This document shows positions 33,033-41,390 of a DNA stretch of 64,000 nucleotides, piece after piece (the stretch's first letter is position 1; each line of letters opens with the position of its first letter). The stretch is taken from the NCBI GenBank assembly GCA_964550175.1, contig CAZJXP010000001.1, positions 682,001-746,000 of the forward strand. Reading direction: 5' to 3'. Position numbers and translations under genes: made by a program. Under the pieces are notes generated by a model, which made no database searches, was not told the DNA's origin, and saw nothing but the letters and a program-made list of their open reading frames with translations. Source of the stretch: DSQK01 sp964550175 (GTDB taxonomy: Archaea > Nanobdellota > Nanobdellia > Woesearchaeales > ARS49).

Positions 33033-33162
33033 GCCATTTTCATGAGTGGGACGTCTATAAAAGCCTTCGGAAGGCTTATATTTCAGGTCGTTTTACCTGT
33101 CAGATACTACTCCAGAGTGCTCTTAAATAGAAAGGTTTATATACCCTTTACACTATATCGTA

Positions 33163-33240
33163 GTAGTAACTCAAGTTATAATCACCTCTTTTTCCCGCGC
33201 GTACGCCCGCAAGGACGTGCGCTCGGGTTTCAACACTGCT
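33163..33240 (+). ncRNA. Candidate small RNA with GNRA hairpin
   Basis: A good TATA box (GGTTTATATACC, 33134-33145) predicts a start near 33165. Downstream, 33194-33227 folds as CCCG and GCGTACG pairing with CGTGCGC and CGGG, with one C-T mismatch and one T-G wobble, closed by an inner CC-GCAA-GG tetraloop. No matching coding frame begins there. The 3' end is not defined, and no known RNA family was recognised. Confidence 0.4.
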
Positions 33241-33296
33241 TGACGACAGTCTCTTGGGGATAGTTTAGTTGTGTTTCGTTTGCTCTCCTTGACGCT

Positions 33297-33375
33297 CTTT
33301 TCCCCGGCAGATTTTGAGTACGTTTAATCGTCTTTAGAATTCTAGAAGTAACGACGATACAAAACGTGGCGGTAC
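33297..33375 (-). repeat. Interspersed inverted-end repeat, copy C (divergent)
   Basis: On the plus strand it begins CTTTTCCCCGGCAGATTTTG and ends ACAAAACGTGGCGGTAC. The first half matches copy B; the second half (CAAAACGTGGCGGTA) matches copy G, which marks C and G as a second subtype. Confidence 0.65.
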
Positions 33376-33421
33376 AATCCGAATCCAGTTGGTTCGGATG
33401 TACAACAGGACTTGTCCTGTT
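33372..33421. repeat. Two tandem hairpins downstream of the Lon-like gene
   Basis: ATCCGAA (33377-33383) pairs with TTCGGAT (33393-33399), extended by GTAC on each side with one bulged A. Then AACAGGAC (33404-33411) pairs with GTCCTGTT (33414-33421) around TT. They lie in the expected 3' untranslated region of the minus-strand gene and may act in termination or RNA stability. Confidence 0.55.
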
Positions 33422-33453
33422 CGTAAAAAGAGACTTGATGGGCAGTGCAGAAA

Positions 33454-35118
33454 CTAACGTTTTCTTTTCTTCGCCGGCCGCATGAACCACGCGATCAACA
33501 GTCCGAGGATAACGCCGCCGAAGACGAGCCCGACGCGGTCCCAAGGCATCTGCCTGCGCGGGGATTTCTGCTCAAAATAGATGTCGAGATTGCTAAGCTC
33601 GGTCGCGTATTCGGCGAACAGCAATGATGAGTATTGATCCTCGTTGCGCAAGGCCTTTGCGTATTCATAATAGGAGTAGCCGATTAACGGAAAGATGTTC
33701 TTCGATTGCGATCGTGCAAGTGAACGTTGGGCAATGCTTAATTTGAGGTCGATGAGCGCTTGCGTCTGGTTCTCTTCGACACCGGTGACGGTGATTAACA
33801 AATCAGCCTCGGCTTTTGCTTTCGCGGCTTCGTGCAGGCACACGACCGGATTACCATCTTTCAATTCGTTTTCCGCGTGCTTCAAGGTCTTTAACGTGGC
33901 TTGCAATCCTTCGGGGTAGAATGTCTGCACATAGTTGTATCGTTCCTCGGCTTCGCTGAGCTTTTCTTGGCAAGAACGTAGCAGCGTTTCGTTCGTGAAG
34001 GTGGTGGCTTTTCCGCCGGTGCCGAAGAATCTCGTCCAAGCTTTTGCGCTGTTCGCGCGCTCGGTCGCGTATGCGAGGTCGCGCGTTGTCTCGTCATCGG
34101 GGCTTTCGTTCAACAGAAGCTCCGCGGCTTCTCGTGCCTCGTCGATTCGTTCTTTCACCATCATGAACGTCTGGACGTCCGTGATGGTTTGAAGTGGACG
34201 GGCCTTCAACGCATTGTCTTGCGCGTCGATGTCTTGGATGAGTTTTGCGGCCTGTTCTCGGAACTCGGTTATGTCGTTGATCTTGCTGAACTCCTTCTGC
34301 GACTGCGCGAGGTTCGCCCGGAAGCAGTACGACGCGGCGGAGTAATATTCCCCCTGCGCGAAATATGTGTCGGACAATAGCGTGAGGTTGAGGATTTTTG
34401 GGTCGTCAGTCCTTGGCTTGTCGCACAGCTCTTCAGCGACAGCGCGCATCGTTGTTTTGTAGGTCTCGTCAATCGTGAATTTCAGCGTTGATTGGACAAG
34501 GGGTTTGTTGGTGAACTGCTCAAGCGCCTCTTGGATAGTCGCGACCTCGACGATTTCGACGCCCAAAGTCTTTCCGTAGGCGATGAGGTCTGTGGTTTCG
34601 TTGCCGTCGCGGTAATGCGACGTTCCGGCCGGAATGAGAATCTTTGTCAAGCCATTAGTTGCGGCCGCGGTTATCTTTTCCTTCGTGCCGCCAACAGGGC
34701 CGATGATTCCGCCCGAGTTTATCGTGCCGGTCATCGCGACGCTTTCGTTCAGTTTTCGCCCTTCGAGCAAGGTTGCGACGAGGACTGCGGCGGCTCCTCC
34801 CGCGGACGGCCCGCCGACGATACCTGGCGCGGCGTTGATCGTGAAGAAGAAATCGGTGTCGTCGCAGTCGTGGTCAAGCTCGTTGCAGACGACCTGCTTT
34901 GCAAGCCGCATCGAGATCTGCGTTGCGATCTTGGTTAACGGGAAGGTTTCGAGGAACACCCGTCCTGACCCGGGCTGGGTTTCCAAGGATAGATCCGCAA
35001 GCATGCCCGTGCTGTTGCCGTTTTCCTCAACTAAGGCCAAGAGTTTTAGATGGGCTTCTGCGGCGGAAACTGATGGGATTAATAGAAGCGATAGGAGAAT
35101 TAATGCGATGCATTTCAT
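33454..35118 (-). CDS. Secreted Lon-like (S16) serine protease, membrane anchored
   Basis: A 554-residue protein with a signal peptide (cut near VSA-AEA, residue 19) and a Lon proteolytic domain but no AAA ATPase. The catalytic Ser105 lies in VGGPSAGGA and Lys146 in VGGTKEK. Residues 240-520 are helical, with TPR- or coiled-coil-like spacing. A membrane helix near 527-545 is followed by a Lys/Arg-rich cytoplasmic tail. It would work outside the membrane without ATP. Start is leaderless from CTTATATAC at about 35144-35152. Confidence 0.88.
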   Translation of the reverse strand: MKCIALILLSLLLIPSVSAAEAHLKLLALVEENGNSTGMLADLSLETQPGSGRVFLETFPLTKIATQISMRLAKQVVCNELDHDCDDTDFFFTINAAPGIVGGPSAGGAAAVLVATLLEGRKLNESVAMTGTINSGGIIGPVGGTKEKITAAATNGLTKILIPAGTSHYRDGNETTDLIAYGKTLGVEIVEVATIQEALEQFTNKPLVQSTLKFTIDETYKTTMRAVAEELCDKPRTDDPKILNLTLLSDTYFAQGEYYSAASYCFRANLAQSQKEFSKINDITEFREQAAKLIQDIDAQDNALKARPLQTITDVQTFMMVKERIDEAREAAELLLNESPDDETTRDLAYATERANSAKAWTRFFGTGGKATTFTNETLLRSCQEKLSEAEERYNYVQTFYPEGLQATLKTLKHAENELKDGNPVVCLHEAAKAKAEADLLITVTGVEENQTQALIDLKLSIAQRSLARSQSKNIFPLIGYSYYEYAKALRNEDQYSSLLFAEYATELSNLDIYFEQKSPRRQMPWDRVGLVFGGVILGLLIAWFMRPAKKRKR

Positions 35119-35176
35119 TAGCTATTCTTCCTTGGTTATTGTATATAAGGATTTCCACACATTCGTCCTTGCTGAA

Positions 35177-35259
35177 CTTTTTACCGCCCCGATTAGAACC
35201 GTTGGCTCTATTCAAAATAAACTGATAGCCTAAACGACTCAAAATTCGCTGGTAAAAAG
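35177..35259 (+). repeat. Interspersed inverted-end repeat, copy D
   Basis: An 83-bp copy beginning CTTTTTACCGCCCCGATTAG and ending GCTGGTAAAAAG; both ends match as inverted repeats over CTTTTTACC. It lies between divergent genes. Its right end (GGTAAAAAG, 35251-35259) is 26 bp from the ATG at 35282 and could serve as that gene's TATA box. Confidence 0.8.
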
Positions 35260-35281
35260 TGTACTTGGGCGTGCAACGTGA

Positions 35282-35875
35282 ATGCAGGAATTTCACTGGA
35301 CAATCGCTCGTAGCCTATTTGAACGCGTATTTTGTTCGCCGGTTGTGCGCCAGATGACCCTCCTTGAGTTCGGACTGAAAATCAAGACCGAGTACGTCCC
35401 GATGCGGAACTATCCCTACAAATCAAGACATGGATTGTCCGAGTTGCAATTACGAAAACGGCTCGAGAAACAAGGCTGGCACGTGTGGCGCGGCGGGTTT
35501 TTGCACGCCGCTTCGGATTACTTTCCGTCAGTGCGGCGCAGATATAACCAATTGGCCGAGCTTATTACTGAGTTTTACGGCAAGGAGTTGTTTGAGCGAC
35601 TGTGCTATCTTTCGTCCGTGCACCACGGCATGCCTGACTTTCTCTGCTATCATCCCGCCACCAAGGAGTTCAAGTTTGTGGAGTGCAAATTAGGGCACGA
35701 ATCGCTTTCTCATCGGCAGATAATGACGATATCTAAATTGCGCGACGTTGGGTTCGTTACTGAGGTGCATAAATTGGTTGATTCGTGCACGAAAACAAGA
35801 CGGGCGACGGTTGACGTTTCTTTCGGAAAGAAGGAGGTGCTTGAGAAGGAAATGACGCTGAAGACGAAGTGGTGA
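35282..35875 (+). CDS. VRR-NUC type nuclease-fold protein
   Basis: A 197-residue protein with a PD-(D/E)xK core of the VRR-NUC type: HHGMPDFLCYHP (about residues 118-129), then FKFVECKLGHESLSHRQ, giving Asp, Glu and Lys in the expected order. It could act in repair or on branched DNA, though some related proteins are restriction-like. The N-terminal 55 residues are not clearly part of the domain; ATGs at 35354 and 35402 are alternative starts. It converges on topoisomerase I with no gap. Confidence 0.75.
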   Translation: MQEFHWTIARSLFERVFCSPVVRQMTLLEFGLKIKTEYVPMRNYPYKSRHGLSELQLRKRLEKQGWHVWRGGFLHAASDYFPSVRRRYNQLAELITEFYGKELFERLCYLSSVHHGMPDFLCYHPATKEFKFVECKLGHESLSHRQIMTISKLRDVGFVTEVHKLVDSCTKTRRATVDVSFGKKEVLEKEMTLKTKW

Positions 35876-38176
35876 TTACTTCTTCGCTTTTGTTTTTTTC
35901 ACGGTTTTCTTCGCTTTTGGCGCAGGTTTCGTCGGAGCCGTTACATTAGAAGTTGCATTGGGCGTTCCAGGCACCGTAGTCGTCCCATCCGCTGCTTTCG
36001 CCACACGCTCGGCCTTCTGGATGTAGCGACACTTCGGGAATTGGTCGCACGCGACGAACTGGCCGTAGACAGACTTTCTCACGAGAAGCTTGCCAATTAA
36101 ACACTTCGGGCAAGACTGCCCGACAATCTTTGATAAGTCGACATACTTCTTCGGGCAGTCCGTGTTGATGCAGACTTCCTGCGGCTTCTTCGCCTTCTTG
36201 ATGATGAGAATGATGGGGTGGGTGCAGACGTCGCAAATCTTGTCCGTCACCTGCGTCAATCCGTTCGTCGGCAGCTTGAATGTCGTCTTGCATTCCGGAT
36301 AGGTGTCGCAGGCGATGAATTTGCCGAACTTTCCTTTTCGTAAGACCAAATGACCATTTACGCACTTCGGGCACTTGCCGACGCGCGTGAGGCTTGTTCT
36401 TGTGTCTTGGAAAGTGACTTTGAGCCCTTCGCCGATTTCTTTTTCCTTGGTCTTGAATGCGGCCAGTATCTTGATTAATAGTTTCCTTGCATCCTCAAGA
36501 ATCAACGGGCCTTTTGCCTTGTGCTCGCGGATCTGGTCCATCTCATCTTCAAACTTTTTGGTCAAGTTTTCGTCGACAATTTCGGGAACGTTCTTTTCCA
36601 AAACGTCCGTGATGTGGATGCCGAGCTCGGTCGCCTGGATTGCTTTTCCGGTGATGTAGTTTCGCTCGTACAGCGTTTCGATGATGTTGGCTCGCGTCGC
36701 TTTCGTGCCGAGGTTGCGCTTTTCGAGCTCCTTGATGATGCTCGCTTCCGTGTATCGTTTTGGCGGCTGTGTTTCTTTCGTATGGAGCGTGAATTCTTTG
36801 ACTGTCACGGTGTCGCCCTTTTCCATCGGCGGAAGCTCGTCCTCGCCGAACGGAACATACGGCGCGTAGAATTCGTGCCAGCCCTTGACAACCGTGGTTG
36901 TGCCGGCCGCGATGAACGGTTCGTTCTTCGCGTTTAATTCCACGGTCATTGTCTCTCGGGTTGCGGGATCGGAGAACGTCGCGAGGAATCGTTTGACAAT
37001 CAAATCGTACACTTTCGCCGGTCGGTCATCCAATCGTTTCGGCAACACACCCGTCGGATAGATGGCCGGGTGGGCCGGGTCGGTCTTGAGGCCGTTGTGC
37101 GGCACCAGCGTGCCCTTCTTCAGGAGTTTGTTGACGAGCGCTTCGTACATGTCCTCGCGCTTGAGCGAATTGAAAATCTTGTTGAACCCCAACGCGGGCG
37201 GGAGCTGCTGGCTGCTCGTTCGCGGATACGAAATGTATCCCGAGGTGTACAAGTCCTGCGCGATGTCGAGCGTGAACCTCGGCGAGATGCCGAAGCAGCG
37301 GTAGGATTCCGTCTGCAAGGTCGTGAGGTCGAATGGCGTCGGCGGGTGCTGCTGGAACTGCTTCTTGACAAGGCTGGTGACTTCGACCTTCTTTTCGTCC
37401 TTCACCTTCGCGTAGATGGCGTCGGCCTTCGGCTTGTCCCAGAACTTGTCCTCCTTGTGCCACGCACTGACGGGCTTTTGTTTATGGTCACCCACAAGCT
37501 CAATCTGCCAGAACGGCACGGGCTTGAACGCGAGAATCTCCTTTTCGCGGTCGACGATGGTCTTGAGTGCAGGTCCTTGGACGCGACCGGTCGAGAGAAT
37601 CTTGAACATGCCGGACGTCTTGATTGCGGACGTTAACGCTCGAGAAAAGTTGATGCCGTAATAGTAGTCGAGGAAATGTCGCGTTTCGCCGGCTTCGGCC
37701 TGTCCCCAGTCCAGGTGCGGCATCGCCTTAGCGTAGGCTTCGACAAGGTCTTCCTTGGTCAAGGTGCTGAACTTCATTCGATGTGCGTCCTTCTGGTTGC
37801 ACGCGTACTTCACGATATTGAGCCCGATGACCTCGCCTTCGACGTCGTAGTCCGTCGCGACCGTGAACGAGTCGGCTTTTTTCGCTAAGGACTTGATTTC
37901 ATCGAGATATTTCTTTGAGAATGCGGCGCTTCGCGAAACGTCGCTGGTTGGCACCCATTGGATGTCGAACACCGGATATTGGAATCCTTTCGTCTTCACT
38001 TTTTCGGCCAGACCGTACAAATGACCGACTGCGCAAGCCACGATGATCTTCTTGCCCTTGTGAGTGAGCTCGTAATACGGAGCGCCAGAGCCGCCCTTGT
38101 GCGCTTTGTCGTCGGCTAACGCGTCGGCGATCTTCTTCGCGGCGTTCGGCTTTTCAGTGATGATGAGCTCAACCAT
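35876..38176 (-). CDS. topA: DNA topoisomerase I (type IA)
   Basis: A 766-residue enzyme. The Toprim domain starts ELIITEKPNAAKKIA and includes ATDYDVEGEVIG; the catalytic Tyr317 is in GYISYPRTSSQ. Three C4 zinc ribbons follow from about residue 605 (CPKCVNGHL, CDVCTHP with CINTDCPK, and CPKCLIGKL), ending in a Lys-rich tail. It relaxes negatively supercoiled DNA. The start at 38176 is set by MVELIITEKP and by TTTAAA at 38199-38204, 26 bp away; the longer frame upstream would cross the promoter of the divergent gene. Confidence 0.95.
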   Translation of the reverse strand: MVELIITEKPNAAKKIADALADDKAHKGGSGAPYYELTHKGKKIIVACAVGHLYGLAEKVKTKGFQYPVFDIQWVPTSDVSRSAAFSKKYLDEIKSLAKKADSFTVATDYDVEGEVIGLNIVKYACNQKDAHRMKFSTLTKEDLVEAYAKAMPHLDWGQAEAGETRHFLDYYYGINFSRALTSAIKTSGMFKILSTGRVQGPALKTIVDREKEILAFKPVPFWQIELVGDHKQKPVSAWHKEDKFWDKPKADAIYAKVKDEKKVEVTSLVKKQFQQHPPTPFDLTTLQTESYRCFGISPRFTLDIAQDLYTSGYISYPRTSSQQLPPALGFNKIFNSLKREDMYEALVNKLLKKGTLVPHNGLKTDPAHPAIYPTGVLPKRLDDRPAKVYDLIVKRFLATFSDPATRETMTVELNAKNEPFIAAGTTTVVKGWHEFYAPYVPFGEDELPPMEKGDTVTVKEFTLHTKETQPPKRYTEASIIKELEKRNLGTKATRANIIETLYERNYITGKAIQATELGIHITDVLEKNVPEIVDENLTKKFEDEMDQIREHKAKGPLILEDARKLLIKILAAFKTKEKEIGEGLKVTFQDTRTSLTRVGKCPKCVNGHLVLRKGKFGKFIACDTYPECKTTFKLPTNGLTQVTDKICDVCTHPIILIIKKAKKPQEVCINTDCPKKYVDLSKIVGQSCPKCLIGKLLVRKSVYGQFVACDQFPKCRYIQKAERVAKAADGTTTVPGTPNATSNVTAPTKPAPKAKKTVKKTKAKK

Positions 38177-38198
38177 GACGGTTTCGAACAAGAGGGAG

Positions 38199-38252
38199 TT
38201 TAAAAAACTTTGGCATACTATATTATATGCCAAAAGAAGAGTATTTAAAGGA
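38199..38252. promoter_or_regulatory. Divergent promoters around a 9-bp inverted-repeat operator
   Basis: TTTAAA (38199-38204) serves topA on the minus strand and TATTTAAAGG (38242-38251) serves the plus-strand gene at 38271; both are leaderless. Between them TTTGGCATA (38209-38217) and TATGCCAAA (38226-38234) are exact inverted repeats 8 bp apart, placed where a dimeric repressor could block both promoters. Confidence 0.6.
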
Positions 38253-38270
38253 GAAATCGTTACTTCAGCC

Positions 38271-38846
38271 ATGAGCATTTTCATGGCAGTGCGGATGTTC
38301 TTCGGCGGACCGGTCCCCGTCATCACCCGCATACGGAAGAATCCTGAATTGCAGCAGAAGATCGTTCACGCCATCGCATTCATTTCGACTGGCTGCGCGC
38401 TTTCCGTTCACGAACGAATGCTGAAACAATATCCTCGGCTTAAGAGTATGAACTCATTACTCATAAAGCACGGATTCGAACCGGTCACCAGTGTCGAACG
38501 TTCCGTTACGCCAAATGGTCAGCCCTTTTTTATGTCGCGAAATGCGCTGAGCGAGATTTTGTATTTGCTTCTGCCTGATCGAAAAGACATCCCGGCGGAA
38601 CAGTCGCTTTCTTCCCTGATGAGGAGCCAAACAACCGATTACAAGCAGCATCTTCAGTTGGCTATTCTGTATTTTTGTGCCGAGGTCGCTCGGGCAGTGC
38701 TGCCCGACAACAAGAATAAGAGCGCGGAAACCAAGGCGCTCACGCAAAAATTGTACGGAGAGACCATGTTGTCTCTTGAGCACGAACTTCTCAACCTTTC
38801 TGAGATATCGACAGTTATCTATTCCATTGAGCAAAGCAAGGTTTAA
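38271..38846 (+). CDS. Hypothetical protein
   Basis: A 191-residue mostly helical protein, read from the ATG at 38271 that fits the TATA at 38242-38251; an ATG five codons in is possible. Hydrophobic helices occur near residues 28-45 (KIVHAIAFISTGCALSV) and 128-142 (LAILYFCAEVARAVL), but there is no clear signal peptide or catalytic motif. The promoter of the next gene lies in its last codons. The shared operator with topA suggests coordinated control. Confidence 0.7.
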   Translation: MSIFMAVRMFFGGPVPVITRIRKNPELQQKIVHAIAFISTGCALSVHERMLKQYPRLKSMNSLLIKHGFEPVTSVERSVTPNGQPFFMSRNALSEILYLLLPDRKDIPAEQSLSSLMRSQTTDYKQHLQLAILYFCAEVARAVLPDNKNKSAETKALTQKLYGETMLSLEHELLNLSEISTVIYSIEQSKV

Positions 38847-38873
38847 ATACCCTGTTGCGCATTTTTCAGTTAT

Positions 38874-39893
38874 ATGCACCACGATTTCGCCACCCAGTTC
38901 AAAGGAGAGGCGTTCCCGCAGATTCTCGGCCAGACTCAGACGAAGCACCAGCTGAAGTCTGCGTTATTGATGGACCGCCATGTCATCATCGTCGGCCCGC
39001 CGGGCATTGGCAAAACGACGCTGGCCAAGAACGTGGCGCAACTTCTTCCGAGTATTCTTGTAAATGATTGTGATTATCATTGCGACCCGCAGAAGCCGAT
39101 GTGCCCGTCTTGCAAGAATAAGAAGGCAAAGACAATCAAAGTTTCTGGTGAAGACCGATTCATCCGCGTGCAAGGCAGTCCCGACTTGACGGCCGAGGAT
39201 TTGCTCGGTGACATAGATCCAGTAAAGGCATTGCAGTTCGGCCCGACAAGCATCCAGGCGTTCACGCCCGGCAAAATATTCAAGGCCAACAATGGCATCT
39301 TGTTCTTCGATGAATTGAACCGCGCGCCCGAAAAATTGCAGAACGCGCTGCTGCAAGTTCTTGAGGAAGGAAAGGCAACCATCGGCAGCTACTCAATTGA
39401 TTTGCCGGCGAACTTCATCTTCATCGGCACGATGAACCCGGAAGAGACCGCGGCAACCGAGAAATTATCCGACGTGTTCCTTGACCGTTTCGACATCATC
39501 CACATGGGCTATCCTGAGACGGTCGAGCTCGAACGGCAGATTGTTCTGTCCCACGGCAAAAAGATTGAAGTTGCTTTTGATGTGAATTTACTGACGCTCG
39601 CGCTGTTCTTCGTTCGCTCATTACGACAGCACAAGGACGTGCAGAAGAAGCCGTCCGTGCGAGCGTCTTTGGGAATTTATGAGCGCGCGCAAGCGAACGC
39701 CTTCCTCGCGAAGCGAAAATCAGTAACGAGCCAGGATGTTTCGGATGCGCTCATCAGCGTGCTCGGCCACCGACTCGAGCTTAAACCTTCAGCTAAATAC
39801 TTGCAGTCATCCGACCAGTTCGTCGCAGAACAGTTCAAGAATTTCTTGCGGGACACCCCTGCATTCGAAGAGCACGGTGGTGGTGGTCTTTGA
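38874..39893 (+). CDS. MoxR/ChlI-like AAA+ ATPase with zinc-binding insertion
   Basis: A 339-residue AAA+ protein of the MoxR/Mg-chelatase subgroup. Walker A is GPPGIGKTT (41-49), Walker B is ILFFDELNRAP, sensor 1 is IGTMNPEE, and DVFLDRFD carries the arginine finger region. An insertion after Walker A has Cys66, Cys70, Cys77 and Cys80, a probable zinc knuckle found in magnesium-chelatase-like members. Together with the VWA protein immediately downstream it should form a chaperone-like complex that loads a cofactor or remodels a target. Leaderless from TTTAAA at 38842-38847, which overlaps the previous gene's stop. Confidence 0.9.
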   Translation: MHHDFATQFKGEAFPQILGQTQTKHQLKSALLMDRHVIIVGPPGIGKTTLAKNVAQLLPSILVNDCDYHCDPQKPMCPSCKNKKAKTIKVSGEDRFIRVQGSPDLTAEDLLGDIDPVKALQFGPTSIQAFTPGKIFKANNGILFFDELNRAPEKLQNALLQVLEEGKATIGSYSIDLPANFIFIGTMNPEETAATEKLSDVFLDRFDIIHMGYPETVELERQIVLSHGKKIEVAFDVNLLTLALFFVRSLRQHKDVQKKPSVRASLGIYERAQANAFLAKRKSVTSQDVSDALISVLGHRLELKPSAKYLQSSDQFVAEQFKNFLRDTPAFEEHGGGGL

Positions 39894-39894
39894 C

Positions 39895-41070
39895 GTGGAG
39901 GACGTCAAAGTCCAAGACCTCCAAGATATAGACGAACTCGACGGGAAGCTTTCCAATTCTAAGGACGAAGCGCTTATGCATTCGGTGATGCAGAACGACA
40001 AGCAAACAATTGATGATGGTAAATTAATCGCGGATTCGTTCAATCAAGGGCTCGGAAGCTTTACGCCGGACATTCTTTTTGAGCAGATTGTGAAGAACTA
40101 TTCGCTTGCGAAACAATTGCTAGGGGATACGATTTTGCGTCTTGTGTCGGGGTATGACCCGAATTATATCGAGAAGAACCTGCCGATTCCTGAGTTCAGA
40201 AAACAACTGATGTCGAACATCCGCAAGAAGATCGACCAGCTCAAGGATAAGAAATTGCTGACGGACGACGGCATGATTGCCGAAAAGGGCGTTGATTTAG
40301 CGAGCATGGTGCTCTATGTCGAAGAGCTCGACCATCTGATTCCCAAAGGCGCATTTGGCGAACGGACGCTCAAAAAACGAGCGCAGTACGGCGAGCATGG
40401 TGAGGCTCGGATTTATCGAAAGGGGGATAGGTATCGTGACGTCAGCGTGCGCAAGAGCGTGCGACTCGCGGTGCGACGCGGAAACGCGAAGCTTTCTCCG
40501 AACGATTTGAAAATCCAAGAGCGCCGGAGCAAAGGAACGGTTCATTTGATTTACGGCATCGACTCGAGCGCGAGCATGAAAGGAAGCAAGCTCGAGACGT
40601 GCAAAAAAGCAGGGATTGCGTTAGCGTATCAGGCCATCCAGCACAAGGACCTTGTCGGGCTAGTCGTGTTCGGAAACGAAGTCAAGAACTCGATTGCACC
40701 GACGAGCGACTTCAACCAATTGTTGCGGGCGTTGACGACCGTTAAAGCGTCGCGCGAGACCGACTTCACCGCTTTGATCATGAAAGCGATAGAATTGTTT
40801 CCGATTAATGATTCGACCCGGCATTTGATTATTCTTACTGACGCGATGCCGACCGTCGGCTTGGAGCCGCGCGAGGAGACCATCGCGGCGGTTGGACGAG
40901 CTGCCGCAGCGGGAATCACGCTGTCCATTGTTGGAATCCAGCTGGATAGAAATGGAACGTCTCTCGCAAAAGAAATGGTTCAGATCGGCAACGGACGTCT
41001 GTACTCCGTGAAGAACCTTGATGAAGTTGATAAACTTGTTTTGCAGGAATACGATGAGATTAGGGGATAG
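39895..41070 (+). CDS. VWA-domain protein, ChlD-like partner of the MoxR ATPase
   Basis: A protein of about 391 residues whose C-terminal half is a von Willebrand A domain with a MIDAS motif DSSASM, followed by ETDFTAL and ILTDAMPTVG, which complete the metal site. The N-terminal half is charged and helical. The start is uncertain because no ATG is near: GTG at 39895 has GGTGGTGGT eight bases upstream, while GTGs at 39877-39883 overlap the MoxR stop. MoxR-VWA pairs act like ChlI-ChlD in assembling metal enzymes or complexes; the target is not visible here. Confidence 0.85.
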   Translation: MEDVKVQDLQDIDELDGKLSNSKDEALMHSVMQNDKQTIDDGKLIADSFNQGLGSFTPDILFEQIVKNYSLAKQLLGDTILRLVSGYDPNYIEKNLPIPEFRKQLMSNIRKKIDQLKDKKLLTDDGMIAEKGVDLASMVLYVEELDHLIPKGAFGERTLKKRAQYGEHGEARIYRKGDRYRDVSVRKSVRLAVRRGNAKLSPNDLKIQERRSKGTVHLIYGIDSSASMKGSKLETCKKAGIALAYQAIQHKDLVGLVVFGNEVKNSIAPTSDFNQLLRALTTVKASRETDFTALIMKAIELFPINDSTRHLIILTDAMPTVGLEPREETIAAVGRAAAAGITLSIVGIQLDRNGTSLAKEMVQIGNGRLYSVKNLDEVDKLVLQEYDEIRG

Positions 41071-41078
41071 TCAAGATA

Positions 41079-41170
41079 CTTTTTACCGCCCAAACTTTTT
41101 ACCGCCCCGATTAGAACCGGTGGCTCAATCGTAAATAGAATTATTGCCTAAACGACTCAAAATCTGCCGG
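41079..41170 (+). repeat. Interspersed inverted-end repeat, copy E
   Basis: Has a doubled left end: CTTTTTACCGCC at 41079-41090 and again at 41095-41106, joined by CAAA. The body (GATTAGAACCGGTGGCTC, then AACGACTCAAAATCTGCCGG) matches B and D. The right-hand TAAAAAG end is missing. It separates two genes in the same direction. Confidence 0.75.
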
Positions 41171-41231
41171 CGCGAACCAACGTAAAGGGAACTCTTACTG
41201 CGTAGGAACGCGTAAATTGCCCTAAGAAACC

Positions 41232-41239
41232 TTTATATA
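41232..41239 (+). promoter_or_regulatory. TATA box of the small membrane protein operon
   Basis: TTTATATA, preceded by AAACC as BRE, with its centre 26 bp before the ATG at 41262. Confidence 0.6.
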
Positions 41240-41261
41240 CTCTTAACTTAAAAACAAGCGT

Positions 41262-41390
41262 ATGAAAAAGAAGGTGACCAGCCATTCGAAGCACCCTGGC
41301 GTGAAGCGCGATCATCAAACTCTCTTCGTCTTTTGGGTGCTCGCTGCCGTGTTGCTCATCATCGTGGTTGCGCTCCTTCGCGCAGCATGA
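41262..41390 (+). CDS. 42-residue single-helix membrane protein
   Basis: A short gene of 42 codons: a basic N-terminus (MKKKVTSHSKHPGVKRDHQ) and one membrane helix (FVFWVLAAVLLIIVVALL) reaching the C-terminus. It is supported by a strong TATA box 26 bp upstream and an ATGA overlap with the next gene at 41387-41390. The orientation should be N-terminus inside. It may assist or regulate the Cys-rich secreted protein downstream; no family is recognised. Confidence 0.7.
   Translation: MKKKVTSHSKHPGVKRDHQTLFVFWVLAAVLLIIVVALLRAA

Larger units (their letters stand above)
33033..33453. other. 420-bp intergenic region with several structures
   Basis: No convincing protein gene. It holds the MBL-gene promoter with a hairpin AAGCCTT-CGG-AAGGCTT (33061-33077), a plus-strand TATA at 33132-33141 with a strong hairpin downstream (see candidate RNA), repeat copy C, and two tandem hairpins next to the end of the Lon-like gene. 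Confidence 0.6.

Noticed and set aside
33042..33263. A 73-codon plus-strand frame in the large intergenic region
   Set aside because: It crosses two TATA boxes and the candidate RNA hairpin and shows no protein-like composition.
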